Shown here: positions 10,434 through 21,110 of the stretch, one piece after another
How positions within the stretch are numbered: the first letter of the stretch is position 1
How the letters are laid out: the number at the start of each line of letters is the position of its first letter
Assembly (NCBI RefSeq): GCF_963675165.1
Contig: NC_087380.1
Span: 4,579,803 to 4,643,802 of the forward strand
Source of the DNA: Halichondria panicea
Lineage: Eukaryota > Porifera > Demospongiae > Suberitida > Halichondriidae
DNA length: 64,000 nucleotides
Reading direction: 5' to 3'
The notes under the pieces: model-generated
Databases searched by the model: none
What the model was told of the DNA's origin: nothing
Seen by the model: the letters and a program-made list of their open reading frames with translations, nothing else
Program-made: the position numbers and the translations under genes

Positions 10434-11618
10434 CCGTATTTACTTGATTATATCCCGTTGCTATGTTGTTGCCAAGTGCAATATGCACTGCTGAAAGTCA
10501 TAATGCACTAACCGCAAAGTCATAATGCACTAACCACAAAACGCCCCTCTGGTATTAGACAGACAATTAAAAATTAATAATTATCATGAGAAATAACAAG
10601 TATCAAAGTAAGTCCAGCCATGCAGCCATGCAGGAATGTTCAGCACTGCTGGAGTTTCTTCTTTGCTTCTTGTTTTAAAATTGTCCAAGGCTCATTTTGT
10701 GAAAGATTCTGTGTTCCTAGACCTAGTCCTCAACTTCATGATGCATGTTAATTCTGCTTCATCATAGCACTAGAAGCGGCTCTTTGCAGCAGTGTAGAGG
10801 CCAGCTTCTTTGGCTTGGTTGTGAGGCCGAGGATAGACCACCGTGCATGGAGGGCTGTTCGAGCAGCGGCTGTTTCTTCTCAACAGTAGTAAGTGGGGTG
10901 GGGCTGTTTCTTTGCAGCAGTAGTGGGTACTGGGGCTGTTTTGCAGCACCAGAAGTGGGGTGGGGCTGTTTTGCAGTGGTTTCAGCGTTGTAACTCCAAC
11001 AATTAATTTTGTGTCAAGCCCTTCGTTGGTCATGCCAATCTTATACGCTGCATATACTGGCATCTAGAAGAGAGAAGAGATGGAGCTGTGTCTAGAGTTG
11101 TCTTTGTCATCTTTTTGTGCAGTTTATATTGTGTTACTAAGACAGTGTTACGTTGTTATGCCGTCGGGATATAAACTAGTTATAACACGTGCACTCAGGA
11201 TGCATGGCATATATTGCACTCAGCCCTCGTGCTTCAGTGCAATATGTTCCATACATCCCTCGTACCCGTGTTATAACTATAACTTAAACGCCCGGGCGTT
11301 TATTTCATATCAAAGGGGCGCTTATTCGAAACGGGCGTTTATTGTTGGGTCTACTCCAAACTCTTGCACAGCAGCAGTTATTTTAGCTCTCAGCTTAAAT
11401 CTTAAGTCATAGGAGTGGTGTTTCTTCCTGTGCTGGTATCTCTCTCTCTCTGCCATCATAAAAAGTATCTATATTCTATGCTGCCATGCTTGCAACTGGT
11501 TCCACATGCTAATTCAGCTCCACCCATAGTGCCACACCCACATGGGCGTTTATTGACAAAGACAGAGCTTTTACCATGGGCGTTTAAACGAGATGGGCGT
11601 TTAATCAAGTAAATACGG
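10434..11618. mobile_element. MITE family G, 1.2 kb, TA-flanked CCGTA ends
   Basis: TIR CCGTATTTACTTGATTA at 10434 and its complement ending at 11618, with TA on both sides (10432-10433, 11619-11620). The right part holds at least five copies of GGGCGTTTA between 11295 and 11603. A hairpin element (11165-11285) is inserted. ORFs inside have no recognisable product. Confidence 0.75.
11165..11285. repeat. Hairpin element H1
   Basis: Imperfect palindrome: agttataacacgtgcactcagg ends and a centre of catatattgcactcagccctcgtgc. The same organisation (outer arms, CCCTCG loop) appears at 42549-42675 and 52340-52455. Confidence 0.55.
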
Positions 11619-11639
11619 TAATTATTTAAAAGCGGCACC

Positions 11640-12247
11640 TTATTTAGAAGAAGTATGACTACTGTGTCACCTCTTTAGTCGGTTTGTCCAGTACAATGCT
11701 CCTGGCCATAGCTCACATTTCTGAACTGAGTGGGATAAGTTTTGCTTTATCTCCTTGATCTGCTGATGAGCGTGGCTTTCTGTAGCATATGGCAACAGCT
11801 TATTGTAAAGAATTGGTCTCTGCATCATATGTACCTGGCAGTGAAAAATGGTAAATTTTTCTGAGGCAAATCAAAATCTCTATGACTTTTTTGCAGACGG
11901 CGAAAACAATTCTCATGAATTATTCATGTTTAGACTCCCACGTTAAAAGTGAGCCTTGAGGGGAAACATGGATGGCACCGGAAGTGCACTCCGTTGCCAA
12001 TCCATAGTATGACGTGGAGATTGATACTCTAATAGACCTTTTTACTTAACTCAATGGAATGTGCTGACATTGCAATTAGTTTCCAATAACTCACTGGGGG
12101 ACGGAAGTGCTGCTGCCACGCCCATTTTACTATCAATGTGCATGAAAATGATCACTTCAGTTGCAACTGCATTCTGTACTGCCATGTGCTTGATCTATTT
12201 ATGCAAGACTGCATGAAGTTTTAGCTATTGAATGATGCATGAGTGAT
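11640..12247. other. No feature recognised
   Basis: No coding exon, RNA or clear repeat boundary found. Short GGCGCCACC/GCGGCACC blocks flank element G1 on both sides (10370 and 11630), suggesting G1 itself sits in an older repeat. Confidence 0.4.
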
Positions 12248-12495
12248 TGTTAGCAAGCGCTCAGGAGAGGAGCTACAGCCCACAGAAAACAAGCAGTTAT
12301 GACAGTAAATCCAACCTTCAGTGAACAAAACAAGAGTGGCAACTTGCAGTAATACTGTCTGTATAGCTACAGTATACAGTAAGCAGTCTTAGCTAAGGTA
12401 TAGGCAGGATTTGTTGCACTCTTAGTGGTTGGATTACTGTCTTACGTGCTTGTTTTCCGTGGGCTGTAGCTCCTCTCCTGAGCGCTTGCTATAGC
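12248..12495. repeat. Inverted-repeat element S
   Basis: About 45 bp inverted ends, ttagcaagcgctcaggagag at 12250 and its complement ending near 12495. About 150 bp lie between. Its right end overlaps the start of repeat P1. Confidence 0.6.
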
Positions 12496-13308
12496 TAACG
12501 CCTCTCCCCATGTTTTTGCTTTCGCTAGAGTGTTATAGAAGAGGTAAATAATTTGCAATGTGCTTTGATTGTTTCACAAGAAACAGTCCACAGTTAATAG
12601 TGTATACTGTGAGTTTGTCAAAGGCACAGAGTAAGAGAGAATTTAAGCACAGACAGTAGTATAGCGCTAACACAGATAGTATAGTATTATAAAGAAGCAG
12701 AAAGTGTGTATCTAATACTGACTTGTGTACATGTACTATTGTTACCAGACTTGTGTACATGAATCTATTGTTATCTAGTCTACGGTATCATTTGTTTTGT
12801 GGCTTACCGCTATACCAGGACCTCAAGAAAGAGAACATGAAGAAGTAAGTTGATTCTGCCACTGGATTCTCCAACATGTGGGGAGGAGCGCGCATGCGCA
12901 TTGCATCTACAGGAATAATTAAAGGGTGTGTCCAAAGAGATCAAGTTCACAATGGCTACTAATGCTAGCTGTTTTAACAGATCTTTTCTGACTGTAGCTA
13001 ACAAAAAGCTAGCGCTTTAGTTCAAGGCTAACTCATATGTTGAATAGAAAGTTTGTGCGAACAGATGATGCTATGAAAGATTCTGAAGAGACTGCAACAG
13101 CCTTCAATGTGAGTCAAACTAGCCATAACTCGAGAAAGAAGCTTTAGTTTGCTAATCCACGAATCAAAATCCAAGAGAACGTGGCTAGAAGCTTATAGAA
13201 GCTGTTAGTTTTCGTCGCATTGCAACCGTTGAGCAGTTACAGTTGGAACAGACACACACAGACATAGTCAGCTTTACCATATCCCTCGTGCGGCTACGCC
13301 AGGCATAA
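12478..13308 (-). repeat. Dispersed repeat P, copy P1
   Basis: About 830 bp, reverse-complement related to 33740-34735. Landmarks in both are catgtttttgctttcgct, gtgaacttgatctctttgg, agatctgttaaaacagctag, catagcatcatctgttcg and a TG-rich end with CGTGCGGCTACGCC. A partial copy is at 46285-46560. No conserved ORF. Confidence 0.65.
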
Positions 13309-13444
13309 CAATCACTCTTGCATTATTCAATAGCTAAAACTTTAAGTGGGCGTGACAGCAGCACTCCCCCCCCCAGACTGCTGGAAAAGCTACTTAACTC
13401 TATTAAATCCCTTCTACCCTTCTACCGTTGTGTGGAAAGGACTA

Positions 13445-13643
13445 CCGTATAGCGCGAAATTTTCGAGGCACTTATATTTCGTGGATTGGCCTCTAAAAGC
13501 CATTTCGTTGCACAATGTTCGCGGAATGACTGCTTACTGGAAGCCATGCCTTGCATGATAGCAGGTAATTCTAATTAAAGAACAATTTTCGTGGACTTAA
13601 TTTTCGTCTAGAATTCTAACCCACGAAATTCGCGCTATATGGC
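13445..13643. mobile_element. MITE family B, copy B2
   Basis: Starts TA-CCGTATAGCGCGAAATTTTCG and ends with the worn complement cgaaattcgcgctatatgg. TTCGTGG-type motifs repeat inside. Confidence 0.6.
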
Positions 13644-13678
13644 ATTGAGTTCTACATATAAAAAATAATTACGGCTTG

Positions 13679-14107
13679 CAGTGTCCCTTCGAATAGAGCA
13701 AGAAAAATTACGTTAAAGTTGAAGTGTCCCTTGTATTAGGGTGTCCCGTAGTAATTAGAACGAATATTTCCCCATTTAAGGTATGTACACGGCCTCGATT
13801 CCAGGCTGAGGCTAGCTCTGCAGCTAAAATGGTTTTCGTGCAGTTTAGAAGCTGTGTACGCGGGTTCCATGTCTACAAAGGTGTCTTCAACCGTCAGTGA
13901 CATATTACGGTGCCAGAGAGTAGAATCCAGAGAGTTTCTAAGAGTTTTGAGTCTCTATCGAGCTAACATGCTCTTTTTCGTTCTAATTAGATCGACGTCT
14001 AAAAATATTAAAATTTCCTGTTGTTCCTTAATATAGAGTGAAAAAAATTACGTAAGTCCGAAGTGTCCCTTAGAATAGAGTGTCCCGGTAATTCGGGTGA
14101 CTACGGT
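13679..14107. mobile_element. MITE-like element T with iterated GTGTCCC
   Basis: GTGTCCC occurs six times (left cluster 13680-13748, right cluster 14060-14090), mostly as aagtgtcccttNgaatag. The right end is gggtgactacggTA. The left terminus is not clear. Confidence 0.5.
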
Positions 14108-14152
14108 ACACATGGTTGCTTGGCTTATGACGTCATTCAAATTAAGGTGGGA

Positions 14153-14354
14153 CCGTACAGCATGACATTTTCAAGGGGCTTAATTTTCGCTGATTTCGTG
14201 GGTTAGCAATCCTACACGAAAATTAAGTCCACAACATTTGTTCTTTAATCTGCTATAATTACAATGTGCCGCGTGGCATCCAGTAAGCAGTCATTGTACG
14301 AAATGTTTTTAGAGGCCATTCCATCTGTGCCTCGAACGTTTTTGCGCTATATGG
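14153..14354. mobile_element. MITE family B, copy B3
   Basis: Begins CCGTACAGCATGACATTTTC and ends gcgctatatgg followed by TA (14355-14356). Internal ttaattttcgctgatttcg and cacgaaaattaag form the foldback. Confidence 0.6.
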
Positions 14355-14402
14355 TATGTTGCAGAGGAGGTTTGGTCACAAAGCCCAAAAGTTAGTGACG
14401 TA

Positions 14403-14725
14403 CCGTACTTATTCGATTTAAAGCGACACTTTTAAATAATTATGAAGCCAGAGGTCGTTTCTTTTGGAGGTTGAAAAATTATGTTGAAGTCATGGTGTCG
14501 CATATTTAGAGGGTCGCATCTAATTAGAGGTTATTCTACTGTCCTGGCCGTTATATTACACTGTTTCTTGCGGCCTGTAATCGAGGCTGTAGTTTGACCT
14601 CTATTTAGGACGTGACATAAAAAATAATTGTGAACGTTGCAGTTGCTATTTTTAGAGGTCAAAAAATTGGAAAAGATCGAGGGTGTCGCACATTTGGAGG
14701 GTCGTTTTAAATCGAATAAGTACGG
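14403..14725. mobile_element. MITE family A, copy A1, TA target duplication
   Basis: TIR CCGTACTTATTCGATTTAAA and its complement, flanked by TA (14401-14402, 14726-14727). Subterminal GTCGC/GTCGTTT motifs repeat in both halves. The same family occurs at 25756-26060 and 26208-26570 in NSMCE2 intron 1. No ORF, non-autonomous. Confidence 0.85.
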
Positions 14726-14727
14726 TA

Positions 14728-15394
14728 GTCTTGTAATAATATTTATTAACTATTCCCATTGTATGCACTATAGGCTTTCTCCTCATACTATTAAATACAG
14801 CCGATTACACAAACTAGGGGTGATGGTATAAAACAAAACTTACAGAAATCCAGAGGCCGAGGAGATAGGTCCACGATTGTTGGAGTGATTATCTATAGAC
14901 TCTCTTTAGTGGCGCATGGCGTAGGAGGAATGCCAGTGTCAAAAGGTCACTAATTAAAACACCACGTGGCCCTAATGGCCCTATGTTTTTTACATGTAAA
15001 ATTGAGTTTACCCTCGCGCCCCTGAGTTTATACACCATCAATAGCTTGATCCTCTTTATAATCACAACAGAAATCGGTTGAGCTATCGCGCCCCAGAGGA
15101 ATCAGCTTGAGAGAGGAGATCAGGATTTAATTGCAACCTTTGACCTTTTATTGCATTCTTCAAAACCACAAGATATGGAAATTAGCCTTCCGATCCGTGG
15201 CTAGGGTATAAATTTTGATATACTGGCTTGCTGCACTGGATAGATCTAGGTATAGTAAGCTTTCCAAGCAGGCAAATAAAGAACAGAAGCGCTAAGCTGC
15301 TATATGCAGCAAAGGTCAAGAACCCAGAACAAGAATGTTTTTCTTCATTAAACGTGACCCTATTGACCCTGGCGTTCCTCCTCTGGGTGTAGCC
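14728..15394. other. No feature recognised
   Basis: A minus-strand frame at 15182-15403 has a hydrophobic stretch (AYSSLALLFFICLLGKL) but no start context, neighbour or family match, so it is not called as a gene. Confidence 0.35.
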
Positions 15395-15458
15395 TAGTCT
15401 CATGAATCAGCCGCCGTTCTTTTGGTTCCAAAAGAACGGCGGCTGATTCATGAGACTA
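15395..15458. mobile_element. 64-bp palindromic MITE, family I, 9-bp target duplication
   Basis: TAGTCTCATGAATCAGCCGC at the left; with the neighbouring CC/GG the perfect arms reach 33 bp around a TT centre. GGTGTAGCC lies on both sides (15386-15394 and 15459-15467). The same 20-bp end bounds the 317 bp element at 24764-25080, also with a 9 bp duplication. Confidence 0.8.
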
Positions 15459-15460
15459 GG

Positions 15461-15732
15461 TGTAGCCTCGTTCCCAGGCCGATCCGTCTCCAATTGAACG
15501 CTAGGTTCAAGGCCGTATCTATACCATAGACTATAATGGTTGTACCAAGGGCGTATGTAGTACCAAGGGCTACGCCCTTGGTTGTACTGAGGTTAAGTGG
15601 CTAATTAATGATGTACCGTAATTGATGTAATTACAGCGCCAGAAAAAATTAATTCCACTTCTGAGTGGCACATCTTTAGAACACAAAAAATTGCGTTCAG
15701 CCCAAGCTGGCGCCTAAATTATGTTGTTCTAC
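15461..15732. repeat. Short hairpin and repeat Q
   Basis: 15538-15596 is a hairpin around accaagggcgtatg and tacgcccttggt. 15625-15720 starts cagcgccagaaaaaa and recurs at 16540-16632 (tataagcgccagaaaaaaa ... ggcgctgtaattac). Confidence 0.5.
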
Positions 15733-16047
15733 ATAATAGTTAGACACTGTTTTGGAGGTGTCTATGGGATTTAGAAGCCCAAAGGCACTGATTTAGTATC
15801 CCGAGTGTAGCGAGGATACTAAGTGGCTGAGGGCTTCTAAATCACATGGACACCGACAAAACAGTGTCTAACTCATTTAGATACTAGTGCGCATGCGCAA
15901 ACTGCTTGACTACAATACAATTACTTGACAACGGAATACTAGGTATACTAAGTAAATTTGCAGGTATACTAAGTCCCATGGTATACCTGCTCTGAGGCAC
16001 TTTTCCCATGTACTTCCCATGTACTTCCCTTATCAACTAGTGTCTAA
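15733..16047. mobile_element. Crypton derivative, copy 1 (315 bp)
   Basis: Runs ATAATAG, hairpin starting TTAGACACTGTTTTGG, then cgcatgcgcaaactgcttg, then the complement of the parent's left end, finishing ACTAGTGTCTAA. It keeps both ends of the element at 7536-9447 and lacks the recombinase gene, so it is an internal-deletion derivative. It abuts copy 2 with no spacer. Confidence 0.8.
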
Positions 16048-16361
16048 ATAATAGTTAGACACTGTTTTGGAGGTGTCTATGGGATTTAGAAGCCCAAAGG
16101 CACTGATTTAGTATCCCGAGCGTAGCGAGGGTACTAAAGTGGCTGAGGGCTTCTAAATCACATGGACACCGACAAAACAGTGTCTAGCTCATTTAGATAC
16201 TAGTGCGCATGCGCAAACTGCTTGACTACAATACAATTACTTGACAACGGAATACTAGGTATACTAAGTAAATTTGCAGGTATACTAAGTCCCATAGTAT
16301 ACCTGCTCTGAGGCACTTTTCCCATGTACTTCCCATGTAGATCTTATCAACTAGTGTCTAA
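16048..16361. mobile_element. Crypton derivative, copy 2, head-to-tail with copy 1
   Basis: Same order and orientation as copy 1, with only a few substitutions and small indels seen (for example gagcgtagcgagggt for gagtgtagcgaggat). It could be a second integration at the end of copy 1, a dimer insertion or a tandem duplication. Confidence 0.8.
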
Positions 16362-16635
16362 AGCTAGTATAGAATTTGTAGAGAAAATGGGCGTGGTCTA
16401 GCTCAGTTTCATTTGCTAGCTGCATCGTTGCGAGCCGAGTGACTCGTGAACAACATTCAGTGACTGTAGCTATGGGTTAGACGAAGTGAAGGAAGTCAAA
16501 GATGCAGGATGATTGTCTTGATGTCTCAAAACAAGCCTTTTTATAAGCGCCAGAAAAAAATAATTCCAGCAACGGTTGGCGCTTTTTTAGGACCTAAAAA
16601 ATTATACTGATGCTGACGTGGCGCTGTAATTACAT
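16362..16635. repeat. Unassigned sequence and repeat Q copy 2
   Basis: 16540-16632 is repeat Q in the same orientation as 15625 (gcgccagaaaaaaataattcc). The rest shows nothing recognisable. Confidence 0.4.
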
Positions 16636-17763
16636 CATAGATAGTAGAGGGAAGGGATTGGAAACACAGGGATTTCACACGGCCCATGCGTGTCGCACCG
16701 GAAATAGAAATTTAATTGGGGCTAAAAGAGAGTGAACAGCTAGCTGTCTCTGGCCCACAGTAGCTACTAGCTACTACATACATAGATCTGAACTAGTTTC
16801 TTTGGTTTTCTCTGTTGCATTGAAGAGTTACACATCCTATTATAAAGACCTTAACAAACCTTCAAAGAACAAGACATGCGCACCCACAAAAAAAAGTATA
16901 GAGCTCATGACCATAATTATAGACTGCACACACAATCACAAAGGATGCATGGAGAAATGATGATGTTTACAAACATAAAACATAATTTTTGTAAGTCTGA
17001 CGACGTTTAGGTAGTGGTGTATTTCCGTCATCTGGTCACTACACAGCTTTTGCACGACCAATCGTAATGAATAACAGTGTCCCTTCCCTCTGTCATTGGC
17101 ATACCAAACTTTTCCAAAGGGTCTTGGCAGATCCTCAGATGTTCTGAGTACCCTGGGAAAGCAATTTACGGGTAAGTTTGAATTAGCATATTTCCAAAAC
17201 TATACAGGTTAGCAAGGAAAAACTTTTCTCAAGGCACATCGGGATCATTAGGCAATATGTAGACCTGAACAATAGTGATGTACAATGTATTGCTAACCAG
17301 CAACTCCCCCGCAAACAAACGTACTTACGAATTCTTCTTTTCACACTTTTATGTTAATATTAAAAAATAAACAGCCTAATTCTCAACTTAGCTATGCCTA
17401 AGGCATATTTCAATGCTTCCTCTACACTGTGATCACTCTCAAGCAACCATGGCTACTTCCTAGCTCAAGATATCCCCCACAAAGTTTCATACCTTCGTAA
17501 AATAGTGTTACATGGACCTCTGATGATCAAATAAATTAGGTAAATGATGTAAACCATACATTTACTATGGATAATGTACATACAAGCTCTGCCAGTGCTT
17601 ACTGGAGTTTTCTTCAGTTTCTTCTCTGCAGCTGTCTCGCAATCAATCGCAATCAATACTTGCGGAATGCAACACGCATGGTGTCAGAATTCTCTAGGGC
17701 AATATCTATGGCAATACATTGGTCACCTGAGATGTTTCCAATCCCTCCCCTCTACTATCTATG
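16636..17763. mobile_element. TIR element family O, copy O1
   Basis: Inverted ends catagatagtagagggaagg and its complement around ggattggaaac. ATTACAT directly repeats outside (16629-16635, 17764-17770). About 1.1 kb. A possible exon near 17104-17172 (ending gggtaag) and a short minus frame at 17465-17656 have no family match. Related ends occur at 51115-51763 and 62446-63722. Confidence 0.65.
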
Positions 17764-18240
17764 ATTACATCATGCAATTACGGTAGCCTGAGCTAAAGAA
17801 TAAGTTCCTTATTATAATTGTCAGTCCCCACTACCCCCCATGATATGCGGGCTGGTTTAGTGGGGATTTGATTTATATCCCAGGGGGCCTGGTTAAAATC
17901 AAATCCCCACTCATACCCCCACTTAACAACCCCGGGATTTGACTACACGCGTGCATGTGCTATACTTTTCCGGATATTACTGTTGTGAGTTTGTATATTG
18001 AGAAAGTCAAATTCCCCACCCTATCCCGCACCTCGGGGTTACTTGCTGAATCAAAACCTCACTATGTCCCCACTGTGCTGGGTGGGCAGTGAACTGTCGA
18101 TGAGGGGGTTTAATTAATGTCCGACGGGATCCACTGACTCCACCATCGAGTTTCTGCAATAAAAAGTTACAACTAACATAAATTTCAAAGATGCGCACGA
18201 GTTGTATACCACCTACCATTTATAACTAAAACAAATCAAG
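17764..18240. repeat. Hairpin with CCCC-rich flanks
   Basis: 17852-17913 folds back: gtggggatttgattt against aaatcaaatccccac. More ccccac/aaatcccc blocks follow to 18060. No gene seen. Confidence 0.5.
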
Positions 18241-19035
18241 ATACTTTAATACGATAGTACAACATTAATAGAGCCAAGGGTATGTACGTGCCTCTGATTT
18301 TAAAGAAATTGAGTGGATACTTACGCCACATAACTTAAGTTTTCAGAAAATCTGACTCTAAAAAGTCCATATACATGTACTGGCAACTCTATTGTATATA
18401 TAGATACCAAAGTTCGTCATGACACTCGAACATCCATTTCAAATCAATCAGCCAGAACTTGTAGCCACCCCAGCACTTGTAGACTTGTCTATATGGCTGC
18501 GTGTACATAGTTTTAAATTGTATTTTACGCATGTCAAGTACTTTGGAGTACTCCTGTATTTAGTCGCTTTGGTCTCCGTGCACGTACCTTCCTCCGTAAT
18601 ATGTGACCAACTGCCATAGATCCAGCCGGGGCAGTGGCTAGTGAATAGGCGTCAGTCAGAGATAGAAACCAAGATCAGAGTGCCTAGGAGATAAGACTCG
18701 TCCCATCTAACTGGCACGTCCAGGTAGTCTACGACTACAATAACGTTGCGTAATTATGCTTCGATTATCTCCCCACGCAGAGGCAATTAGCCTAATCGAG
18801 GCACGCGTCTCCTCTGGGTCTGCTCACACACAAACGTTGTAGCTAGACTCCACCTTGCGCTGCTTGTTTGCACATGGTTTTCCATAGCGTGTTGGTTCGT
18901 GACTCCTACTGGGTGGGCCCCTCGTTTGTGTTAAAATCGTTGAATGGAGTCGAAGTCACAAAGACGATGTATTATTCTCTGTTTTGACCGGTAAACTGGA
19001 GAAACCCGACTCAAACATGAACGTATTAGTAAAGG
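18241..19035. other. No gene recognised; short LINE-flank-like block
   Basis: 18336-18367 (gttttcagaaaatctgactc, then taaaaagtcc) closely resembles 53685-53718 just beyond the LINE's 3' end, so it may be a solo LINE tail or a shared target repeat. Confidence 0.35.
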
Positions 19036-19633
19036 CAAGGGCGTATACAGAGAAGAGGGCATGCAACTCGCCCCATTCTCAGAATCATCCGACTTCGTAT
19101 TGAGCTATTTTTAGAACTGCCCACAAAAACGCCCACGTGTAACCTTTGACCACACAAGGTAAATCAAAGTATTTTTTATATCTGTGCCAGCTAGCTAGCT
19201 CGATTGCAGCAGCATAACTAGTTCTCAGCAGCAGTATGGCTTGTACTAGCAGTGTCAAAGGCAAAGGCAAACCATCCAACAGTTGCAACTCCAAGAAGAT
19301 GAAACCTAGGTACAATAATCTGTCTTCCTGAGTCTCTGGTACTTCTTAACAATGCGCCCAGCACTCAACTTCATGCTCGAAGGGGTTGTCTTGGACCTGG
19401 CTGGACTAGGACTGGTCATGACACTTCTCTAAAATAATACTGCACTGTTAGCTAGCTAGCTAGGCAGCTCTGATGTACACGCCCATAATTATAACTCCGT
19501 AAACAACACCGCCCACTTGTTCACGTCCGTATACTGGATTCTATTTTTAGCATATCCGGTCTCTGATACGAAGTCGGATGAGTACGTAGGATACATAGTG
19601 AGTTGCATGCCCTCTTCTCTGTATACGCCCTTG
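19036..19633. mobile_element. TIR element N1
   Basis: About 70 bp imperfect inverted ends: caagggcgtatacagagaag at the left, its complement at the right. They include gggcatgcaact and catccgacttcgta. GTAAAGG directly repeats outside (19029-19035, 19634-19640). Fragments of the same end lie near 5905 and 57827. Confidence 0.65.
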
Positions 19634-19819
19634 GTAAAGGTAAGGTACAAACACAAATAAATTAACGTCAACCTTTTTATAACGTCGACTCTTAAAAAAA
19701 AATCCATTTCATTCTACTTTAAGGTAATAGTGATTTTTAGAACTGACACAAACGTCACCCTCATAACATCAGCTCCTTTTTAAAACATCGACCGTCGACG
19801 TTTTGACACAAACGGCGGG

Positions 19820-20812
19820 GTGATGGGATGTTGTAGATTGTCGGGTGAAGTCATCCGTGACATCGGTACGGAGAGTAGAACAATCATGTTTTTGACGTAC
19901 AAACAGGCAAAAACTATATTTAACCATAGGACGTATTTTTGGCTCTTTGGCATGGTCTATATAATTATGTACGCTCTTTCAAATGTACTAGGACTAAAAA
20001 CCATCACAGAATTGAACCTTGTGAAAAGTAATCTCAAAGACTTTTTACCGGCATCAAATCAAGATCGACCCGACTCACAAACCCCCCCTCCCAGTCACAA
20101 AGAACTAGAATGCATGGGAGTCATAGAGGAGCCCACAGAATGAGTGAATAGCATGATGACTGTAATAAAACCAAACGGAACTGCGTGTATGCTATGATAT
20201 AAGAGTGTTCTGGCAAGTTAAGCTCGACCGAGAAAGTGCCAAACTCAATACCCAGGTACATGTATACTAGACTCCCCTTTGGCGTTCTTCTGCCCAAGAC
20301 ATATTCCAGAGTAGAAGTTCTTGTAGATGCGCCACGTTGTAGTGAACGAAGGGATCAAACAAGAAAATCGATTCGACTACATACCGCACCAAGTTTATTC
20401 ACCTCCCGCTCCTCGAGTGGCATTTAAACAGCAAATCGACCTTGCAATATGACCAACCAATTGCATACGCATACCAATTAACGCAACTACGCACAAATCG
20501 AGAAAGAAACGCCTGCCATTGTGTTCGGAGTTAATTGTGCATGTGAACACTGACCACAAACCCCTTGTCGAAAGCCACTGTATCAAGTACCCGATAATGT
20601 CGATTCAAAAATATTCTCTCACCGTTAAATATAAGTCCGGAAAAGAGCTATTCATTGCAGACACTCTCTTTCGAGAAGCAGATGAACTAGAATTCAAACA
20701 GTACAACATTAATGAAGATGATTTCGTTAGTTATCCCTGCGATTTGATAGAAACTTCAACCACGAACCCAAATACGAACCAGGGCACCGGGCCACTGAGC
20801 CCATTTCATTAA
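19820..20812 (+). pseudogene. Ty3/Gypsy retrotransposon pol remnant (RT-RNase H)
   Basis: Plus-strand blocks in polyprotein order: LGLKTITELNLVKSNLK (about 19989), ECMGVIEEPTE then VNSMMTVIKPNG after a stop (about 20107-20180), LDRESAKLN and TRLPFGVLLPK (about 20225-20295), TDHKPLVESHCIKYP (about 20549) and YSLTVKYKSGKELFIADTLF (about 20612-20671). These match the linker, reverse transcriptase and RNase H of Ty3/Gypsy elements. Frame changes, stops and a large deletion between the LPFG block and RNase H (no YxDD catalytic block seen) show it is dead. No LTRs were identified. Confidence 0.7.
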
Positions 20813-20984
20813 TTCGAGGACTACTCACAAACCAGAACGTTATGCTGCTGAGACACATCTAATTTGTTGTGTAGTTTTATCATAGTACTTTTAGAATCAG
20901 ACTGTTTAGTTATACTATTATATCATACACACTGTGACAGACAGTGGCGATAAAACTCCAGCTGTGGTCTAAGCAACCACTAGT

Positions 20985-21110
20985 GCGTACCGGTTTTTGG
21001 ACAAGGTCTCCATGGATCTCTCGCTCGGTGGGGACAAATTCCAGATGGTGTCATTCTATTATGGACTTTATTATGTTATAATAGGAAAGGCTCAATTGAA
21101 AATTGGCAAC
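20985..21110 (+). pseudogene. Possible Ty3/Gypsy integrase core fragment
   Basis: DKVSMDLSLGGDKFQMVSFY fits the start of an rve integrase core (pattern W-V--DLF---G--Y--VVDYYS). It lies downstream of the RNase H remnant as expected. Only this block is convincing. Confidence 0.4.

Noticed and set aside
11760-11790. Hammerhead ribozyme core (ctgatgag)
   Set aside because: No matching GAAA with pairing stems found at the required distance.
15182-15403. Small membrane protein on the minus strand
   Set aside because: Only a hydrophobic stretch in a 73-residue frame; no context or conservation visible.
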